Source of the DNA: Pachypanchax playfairii
Taxonomy: Eukaryota; Chordata; Actinopteri; Cyprinodontiformes; Aplocheilidae
Length of the DNA: 64,000 nucleotides
Direction of reading: 5' to 3'
Assembly: GCA_006937955.1 (NCBI GenBank)
Contig: SSNP01000019.1
Span: forward strand, 2,176,952-2,240,951
Of the stretch, positions 58,212 to 64,000 are shown piece by piece. Position 1 is the first letter of the stretch. Each line of letters opens with the position of its first letter. Position numbers and translations under genes: made by a program. Under the pieces are notes generated by a model. That model was not told the origin of the DNA. It saw only the letters and a program-made list of their open reading frames with translations, and did not search any database.

Positions 58212-58249
58212 AATGTACTCCTGGGTACCTGGGGCAGCGTCATCCTGGA
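58212..58249 (-). CDS. fgf13: fgf13 exon Y upstream extension used in V-Y splicing
   Basis: Upstream of the Y-exon ATG the frame stays open and encodes VQDDAAPGTQEYI, matching the junction segment of the mammalian V-Y isoform (VLDDAPPGTQEYI as I recall it). An acceptor, ACTACTGCAG, ends at 58250, so the extension begins at 58249 with TC. A preceding exon ending in G would complete Val, as expected for the V exon. A branch-point-like TTTCTAACC lies about 30 bases upstream. The same bases could be 5' UTR when Y is used as a first exon. I did not find the V exon in 58.3-64 kb. Confidence 0.75.
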
Positions 58250-59313
58250 CTGCAGTAGTGCCATAACAGAATGAACTGGGGTTAGAAAGCTCACCACACA
58301 GGAGTAAAAGAAAGCAACAACAATAAAAATAATCACAGTAAAAAGCTCAGGGAAATAAAAATATATATATTAAACATTAAAGACAGCAGTAGCTTTAAAA
58401 ACACGTCTTATAGCAAATTCTGGGGGGAAAAAAGAAAGATAAAATAGAAAAGGACTGTAAGGAGAAGAAAAAATGGACATGATTAGATCAAAAACACTTG
58501 GATCACAGAACAACTCAAATTAAAGACTACCAAACAGACAGCAGAGTAGGCTTCAGTAAATAAATAGTAGGTTTACTGAAAAGAAAGATGTTGAAATAAT
58601 AAAAAAGAAAAGAAAACGCATAGCTGTTTAAAGTGGCTGCAAAGGCTTTTGCAGACACAGTACCAGGAAAGGGCTGCAATCAAAGATTATTTGCAAGAGA
58701 GTAAAAAGTAGCGGAATTGCAAGGCAAGCATGCAGTCTGTTGTTATACTGTAACAGGTTAGTGTCACTGAAACTCATGTGGTGATGATGTTCTTCCTGTT
58801 CACCACATTTCCACCCAATTTACTGTATGAGCAGGCAAGCAGATGCACAGGCATGCACAGGCCCCCAGGTCATACTCAGGGGTGGTGAATAAAGTCATGC
58901 ATGCAGTGACATCAAGGTGATGCTTCTGCAGCGTCACTATTCATGTGCCTATATGAATCCTGTGAAAATTCTTCTGTTTCTGTCTGTGTGCACCAAACAT
59001 GTTGCACCTTCCCCCCTCTGCAAACATGCACCGTAGAAACCTTTTACAGAAAGAACACAAAAATTAAGTTAGAGAAGCACATATGAATCTAGCTTTGTAA
59101 TCCAAATACTTAAAAAAAATTAAAGATCAGCCATATGAGTACTAGATGTGTTTTATATCATTTGTCTTAAAAGGATTTGAAAGTTACCAAATTACTGGCA
59201 AGGTGAACAAAATAATTTGAAATGGGAGGCAGATCCTTCTGAAAGTTCACATTTTATTTACTCTGGCAAAATGTGTAAAAGTTGTATGTTTTATTGATAG
59301 CTTCCTCATTGGC
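58250..59313. other. upstream of exon Y: acceptor region and possible Y promoter
   Basis: The first 50 bases form the V-Y acceptor with branch point. Beyond that I see no CpG enrichment or TATA box that would fix a Y-specific start. The mammalian-type V exon was looked for and not found. Confidence 0.4.
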
Positions 59314-59771
59314 TTCAGTTTGGAGAAATAAAGTTTACATCCAACATGGCCGATGAGCTAACAGCCAATCCAAAAGCAGCTAGGAGCAAAATGCATGTTT
59401 TTGGACATAAAACTTCAATCTCAAACCTGTTTTAGTGGTTCATGCAACCATCATTTTATAAACCTTTATCCACTTTTCAATTTGGCCTTACACAGTTATG
59501 TATATGGAATGCTTAGTTACAAGCTAATTTCACCAGCAGCAGGAAAATAATACACTTGGATCCAGAGATCAACCCTAACTCTACGTCTATGAATACTTTT
59601 CCTGAAATAAACCTATAACCCAAAATTTAAGGCTGTATACTTGTTTGTCAAATAACCTTCATGTGAGTTACCATCGGATTTTGGAAACTAAAGCTGTTTT
59701 AAAGTGTCACTTCAGCACTTAACTACTTTCAGACAGTTTGTCAGTCCATTGACTCTATTTCTCCAAACTGA
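59314..59771 (+). mobile_element. palindromic MITE, copy C
   Basis: TCAGTTTGGAGAAATA at 59315-59330 is a perfect 16-base inverted repeat of TATTTCTCCAAACTGA at 59756-59771. The interior holds GGCCGATGAGCTAAC and CATTTTATAAACCTTTATCC, as in copies A, B and D. Confidence 0.75.
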
Positions 59772-62075
59772 GGCCTATCAAGAAGTAGCAGGTAAGATAT
59801 TTAATATTTACAACATTTACACATAAATCCTCTAAAAAATGGCAGGAATAATAATAAAAACAAAAGAACACAAAAAATAACTAAATGGCACAAGACACTC
59901 AATGCATCACAACCATTTAGTTCTTCTTGTGAATAACCTGCTACACCAACACACTTCAACACAAACTCCCCCACAAACCACAAAAGTGGCATCTCGACTA
60001 TCTGCTCCAGAAACATTACAGCTTTTTCAATTTGTTTGACCTTAACATGGAGCTCAGCTATCATAACTGTGTTTTTTTCAATTCTTTTTAATGTATAAAA
60101 CATTCCTAATATTCCTGCTTGAGCTCATCAGTGCAGTAGGAAATGTGGAAGTGTGTAGAAGAAACTTAAAACTGATTCTGAAGAATATTGAACAAATTTC
60201 TATAGACAGACAATGTTTATTAAAGATCACGCTTGCGGCTGATCAGAGAGGCTATAAAAATGAGCAACAGTCAAGCCAAGAGAAGGAGAACATGGAAGGG
60301 GGCGGGCACTTTTTTTCACAGCTTTCATCCCTGCCCTAGCCTTGATGAAGAGCGCATATTGGGACTAAAGGAAGCATGATGAATTGTACAGCACAGACCC
60401 GGACTACAATCTCTATGAGGACGACCACTCAGAGTGAGCTGTCATCCAAGTTCATGATCTATGGGAAGAGGTGTTGCGACACTAGACCTTCAGCAGGCTC
60501 CAATAGATGCCCTTGCTCCTCTGGCAAGAATAAATCTCATAGAAGGAGGTACAAATAAGGGCGTGGTAAGGAGGAGGGTATCTTGCGTTGGTTGGCTGGT
60601 TTGATTCGACTATTTAAGGGCATTGGGAATCATAATTCATGTTAAAGGTTCTGAAGAAACGACATGGCAGACTTAATATTTGGCAGTATTTATTGTATAT
60701 AATTTAATGCAAGTGAAGCACAGTATCAAGAGCATTACTGTGCTTTACTTGTACTTGTGTGTGTGGAATAGTAAAGCTTAGTGTCAAACCTTCATCAGTG
60801 ACACTCATCCTCCAAAGCTGTGTTCAATTGGGGTTCAAGGACATGTGTAATCAGCTGGAGCACTGTCAGGTCAAGAAAAATGAACCCCACTTCTATTTAT
60901 CAGGTGCAATTTGCACAATTTGCTCAAGTCACGGTTCACATCCATCAGCAAGGTGAAGCGCAGTCAGCGTGGCTTGATTCAGTGAATTAGACTCAGAATT
61001 AAGCACAGAAACAGGTCTGTAGCCTGGGGTTTTAGTTTCAAAAATAGCCCTGGCCTAAATGTGGCTTTACAAGAAGTAGAAATCTAGCACATTGTCTTTT
61101 AGGGTGCCTTTGATTCAGTGTGGACTCATGATAAGAAAGAACAGTTTCATTTTGGTGGTAAGTCACCTTGTAGGCAGCAGAGACGGTAAGTCGAGTTGAA
61201 CTTGAGGTTTTCTTTGAAAATCACAATGACTGTGCTTTTTTATTCATGCTCTTTCATTTCTTTGAACTTGTGGGTTTTTTGCTCCCCCACTTTGTTTTTG
61301 TCTCCTTCAAGTTGTTTGTTCTTCTCTTCTAAAAAAACAAAAGCTATATTATAGGATACAAATACTTTTAGGGTAATATACAGATACATTTGAAGACAGA
61401 ACACATTAGAACAACAGTCCCTTTAATTGGTAAGATACAGATAATAAACAGCCAGAAACTGATAAAATGATCACCATGATAAATTATTGATCTGACAAAG
61501 ATTGGCCTTGAATAAAACCTATTTGCAGAAGTCCTTGCATCTTTTACAGCCTTCATGTTTTTATATTGTTTTTGCACAAAGGTGAGTCTCCTGCATGAGT
61601 CAGAAACACGTTCAGCCTGCCACGTGTTTACGAGCATATGCGTGATGATGAGTCAGGATACTATAAACACAGCAACGTTTCAAAAACCAACATGTTGACC
61701 GTTAACGTGAGTAATCTTGTTGTTAGTTATAATATTCATATAATTCTGTTCCACTGCTTGTTAATTAGCGCAATTTGTCAGTAAGTCAAACATCATGTTA
61801 GTTTATTTGGTTTATTTTACATTGATATAAAACAAACTGAGAGTATTTTTTTAAATAAAACTACAATTATATTTTATTGCATCAATATAACTGTGTAATA
61901 TAAGAAAATTAACATTATGTAGCAACACTACACAGTTTATGAGAAACGCGCTAGTCCTGTTAAAAAGATTGAGCTCTTAGAAACTTAGAAATAATTGAAT
62001 ATGATCCATTAGGTGATACAGGGTGATGTGCTGGTTTGGATGTGTTCTTTGGTGGCAAGGTAATTTTATTCTTTA
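59772..62075. other. 5' region, one exon-like segment, otherwise nothing recognised
   Basis: AT-rich except for 60290-60570. That segment has a strong acceptor-like CACTTTTTTTCACAG ending at 60321, a GTAAGG donor-like site at 60565, and a 60-codon Cys-containing basic open frame at 60376-60558 ending CPCSSGKNKSHRRRYK. No frame is open across the whole segment, and I do not recognise a family. Confidence 0.35.
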
Positions 62076-62562
62076 TTAAAGTGATAGTTCAGAGTTTCTG
62101 ATGAATGACTGATATGACCTGTTGTAGATACTGTAACTCTTTCAATAACTTCATTTCACAGAGACAGATTAGTTCTGACCAGACAGATGAGTTACTTTCT
62201 CGTCAAAGTTGGAATTGTTGTCATCTGAAAACAACTTTATTCCCAAATACGTCATTGTAGTTCATTCAAATGCCATTTAGAAACTTTTATATGGATCCTG
62301 ATTCTGATACATTTTTGATGGAAGTGTTACACATAAACAAGCAGTGCTATAGCTAATGTAGATCCACTGCAAATAACCACATCATTTTATGTATATAAAC
62401 TTATAATGAGAAATTTACACCAGGGTGTTATGAAGTAATGGTCATATGAACCGCTTTGACGTTTTTAGGATTGAGTTATTTTAAGGCGGCATTTTGTAAA
62501 CTGTGACTAGCAACGCCGTTCTCCAATCAGAACTAACCTCTGTTTCTCAAAACTGAGGTCCA
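62076..62562 (+). mobile_element. palindromic MITE, copy D
   Basis: It begins TTAAAGTGATAGTTC, a common teleost MITE start. Then come CTTCATTTCACAGAGACAGA and CCAGACAGATGAG, with the right-hand inverted end TGTTTCTCAAAACTGAGGTC. Order matches copies A-C. The outer right boundary is unclear. Confidence 0.65.
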
Positions 62563-64000
62563 TCAAAGGGTATCTGCAGCATAAACCTGGTTTCAAATTA
62601 TGCTTGTAATTCTAAATTGGTTATTTTTTAAATTTGCCAGGTGTAGTTACACCAAAAAAAAAAAAATCCATGTGATTAATTGAAGGTCATTTTTTAGGAA
62701 TTCCAAAGCTACGATTAGATAACAGACTAAACAGCATGTTAGAACTCTGACACAGCAGATACAAACTTCATCCTTGTCATGGATTTGTCTGTTTCATCTT
62801 GTGAGCAGATGTGGTTAAAGAAAAAAAATACTACCTCCAAAGCTGATTAATGCTTTGGTTGCATTTCACTTCAATTAACACCTGACAAGAGCAAATAGGA
62901 TTAAAAGGCATATAAGCGGCCTACTACTGGCTGACGATCATTTGGCCTGTGACTTCTGCAAGACTGAAGCAATGTGGGAGGAGGTTCAGGTGTAATAGGA
63001 TCAAAAAGCCTGAGCAATGAGTCACATCGTGTAGCTTATGAGACATCACATGTTTCATATTTGCTCAAATGTAACGTGGGACACATGTTCTGTTCTTGTT
63101 AAATGTCTGCTCACTGCTGAGTTACACAAAGCAGTTACATGGATGGAAGATGTTGCTTGTCCATCATGCCATGGCTTGTTGGTCTTTGAACATGTTTCTT
63201 ATGATGTGCAGCTCACTTAATTACAGATTTTACAGGCAAATATTTGATTGGCTAAGTGTTGATGAACTCATTTACAAAATGATGAAAGGTGCAGCAAAAC
63301 AACAGCCTGTCCAGAGATGTAACAAGATAATAACACAATATATGATACCTATTTTAGTTTTCCTATCGATTTGAAAGATTTCATCATTTTAAAATGGATC
63401 CATGTTGTTTTTCCTTCCATTCTGATGTGTTCTTGATTCTTTTTTCAAAACCAAGAGAGGACACAAATAGAAACATTGTCTTTGTAGGAGTTTGTTTTAT
63501 TCTCATCAAAGAAAAAATGATCTTATTTATAGTCATGGATTATTGTTAGCTAAAGCTTGATCTAAACTTCTGTTTGGCTGAAAATAGAACTTGACAGACC
63601 ATCAGGACAATTACTTCTAAAACAGCTCTGGGTGGTTTTATTTGTATTTGCCTAATGTGTAAATATGTGCTTTTCAGCTCCATTTTCACAAGGAGTTCCA
63701 CAAGGTTTTTTATTTGGACACCTTTTTTTCCCACTGGCTGTCTTTGTCAGTTATAGCTCCTTAAAAATTTTGTTTCTTTTCTTTTTCTTTTTTATTTAGA
63801 CAAACAAGGAGAATATAGTATAAGGAGTATATGTGCTGTGGTCTGTCTATACTTCTCTATCATTTTTACAGCCTGTTTAATTTATTATTGTTGAACATTG
63901 TAAACTATTTTTGTGTTATTCCAAGTAATATCTCTAATCTTTTTGATTTTATTGAGAAATCATCTGGAAACTCAACAAATTTCACTTTTTTATCCATCAT
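62563..64000. other. upstream of fgf13 exon Y, nothing recognised
   Basis: AT-rich with poly-T runs and no exon-like or repeat structure that I can name. Confidence 0.5.

Overview
The window reads as a stretch of a bony-fish (teleost) nuclear genome. It is AT-rich, has no dense ORFs, contains many microsatellites and short DNA transposons of teleost type, and carries one intron-containing vertebrate gene. That gene is an FGF homologous factor, fgf13, on the minus strand. I cannot tell from the sequence whether it is the a or b teleost paralogue.

Four constant coding exons are clear: exon 5 at 17218-17354, exon 4 at 22142-22337, exon 3 at 29687-29790 and exon 2 at 35906-36016. Their phases and lengths fit together exactly. 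Upstream, at higher coordinates, lie alternative first exons: 1S at 38238-38427 (certain), a short U-like exon at 40260-40290 (probable), and exon Y at 58082-58211 (certain). Exon Y also has a splice acceptor at 58249 for joining to a V exon that I do not find in the window. Each first exon ends in phase 1 with a G that forms Glu with the AG of exon 2. The predicted products are 245 aa (S), 192 aa (U) and 225 aa (Y). These differ only at the N terminus, the part that in FHFs sets sodium-channel inactivation behaviour and nuclear or cytoskeletal targeting.

Layout: 1-15.4 kb is 3' intergenic sequence with an ATCC microsatellite, two fragments of a common teleost repeat, a decayed LINE reverse-transcriptase fragment and a palindromic MITE. 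15.4-17.2 kb is the probable 3' UTR. 17.2-36.0 kb holds the constant exons; intron 2 contains three TTAA-bounded MITEs, two of them the same family in opposite orientation. 38.2-40.7 kb is the promoter area of the S and U exons, with a full match to the 17-bp RE1/NRSE (REST) motif between them. 41-58 kb, between the U and Y exons, holds a hAT-type MITE with an 8-bp target duplication, a 1.05-kb TTAA-bounded element, a decayed DNA transposon, a foldback element and CTCF-like motifs. 58.3-64 kb is upstream of exon Y and has two more copies of the palindromic MITE.

I found no tRNA, rRNA, CRISPR or prokaryote-type features and no second protein-coding gene that I can support. The most useful leads are the compact multi-promoter head of fgf13, the RE1 site inside it, the inverted MITE pair in intron 2, and two unexplained exon-like or GC-rich islands at 49.74-49.95 kb and 60.32-60.56 kb.
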